Notes under the pieces: generated by a model
The model's input: only the letters and a program-made list of their open reading frames with translations
Databases searched by the model: none
Told to the model about the DNA's origin: nothing
Made by a program: the position numbers and the translations under genes
DNA from: Bacteroidaceae bacterium
GTDB lineage: Bacteria > Bacteroidota > Bacteroidia > Bacteroidales > Bacteroidaceae
Length of the DNA stretch: 64,000 bases
NCBI GenBank assembly: GCA_017444485.1
Contig: JAFSWM010000019.1
Span: forward strand, 1 to 64,000
Direction of reading: 5' to 3'
In this document: one piece after another, positions 63,962 to 64,000 of the stretch
How the letters are laid out: each line of letters begins with the position of its first letter
Numbering within the stretch: the first letter of the stretch is position 1

Positions 63962-64000
63962 TCAGTTACAAGTCCCGGTTTCTTGAAACCTCCCCGCGTT

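Overview
The window is chromosomal DNA of a GC-rich member of the Bacteroidales, most likely Prevotellaceae-like. The evidence is the gene content: two SusC-type receptors and one SusD lipoprotein, a DUF4301 protein, pyruvate:ferredoxin oxidoreductase, an M60 mucin-type peptidase, and secreted proteins ending in a 'YDLQGRR' tail. The promoters also fit. Many genes are preceded by a Bacteroidetes -7 element (TAnnTTTG), often with TTG or TTTG 18-20 bases upstream, and Shine-Dalgarno sequences are mostly absent. I see no plasmid or phage genes, no transposase and no CRISPR array.

Layout. 1-3000: a 7-bp tandem repeat, then the leftward operon DUF177-rpmF-fabH-era. 3193-8053: nifJ and an ATPase gene broken by an in-frame stop. 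8229-11738: a leftward group of a WecA-type sugar-phosphate transferase, a metal-chelate binding lipoprotein and its permease. 11846-16826: a leftward PfkB kinase, S41 protease and patatin with a barrel. 16931-17110: twin tRNA-Asn genes. 17174-20945: a leftward U32 protein, zinc-ribbon membrane protein and ComF. 21342-26469: CorA, then leftward PepD and a beta-helix lipoprotein, then a small membrane protein and an OmpH-like lipoprotein. 26573-28092: tRNA-Ser(CGA) and an AT-rich Fic gene with an iteron-like control region. 28205-37101: leftward envelope and secreted proteins, including an LRR protein next to an M60 peptidase and a large metzincin. 37151-43273: a leftward run of tdk, a secreted protein, thyA, folA and a 5'-nucleotidase-type phosphatase. 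43408-45340: groES-groEL behind a sigma-54-like promoter. 45791-49441: DUF4301, an ECF-type sigma factor and a YhcC-type radical SAM protein. 49854-63961: a rightward FAS1-SusC-SusD-FAS1-SusC locus that probably continues past the right edge.

How it fits together. The left half is mostly housekeeping (ribosome, fatty acid start, rRNA maturation, central carbon). The right half is surface biology: secreted peptidases and a TonB-dependent uptake locus built around fasciclin-domain lipoproteins, with no glycosidase or dedicated regulator. The tdk-thyA-folA-nucleotidase run joins salvage and de novo dTMP supply.

The most unusual non-coding signal is a family of three hairpin elements at 8229-8294, 22439-22504 and 45569-45634. 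All three are exactly 66 bp with similar end caps, but the stem of one is quite different. All lie beyond the 3' ends of genes. Other points of interest are the 41-bp-spaced repeats over the fic promoter, the degenerate ATPase, the sigma-54-like groESL promoter, and two similar C-terminal tails on unrelated secreted proteins. Start codons were moved inward from the longest reading frame wherever a signal peptide, a family N-terminus or a promoter inside the longer frame required it.
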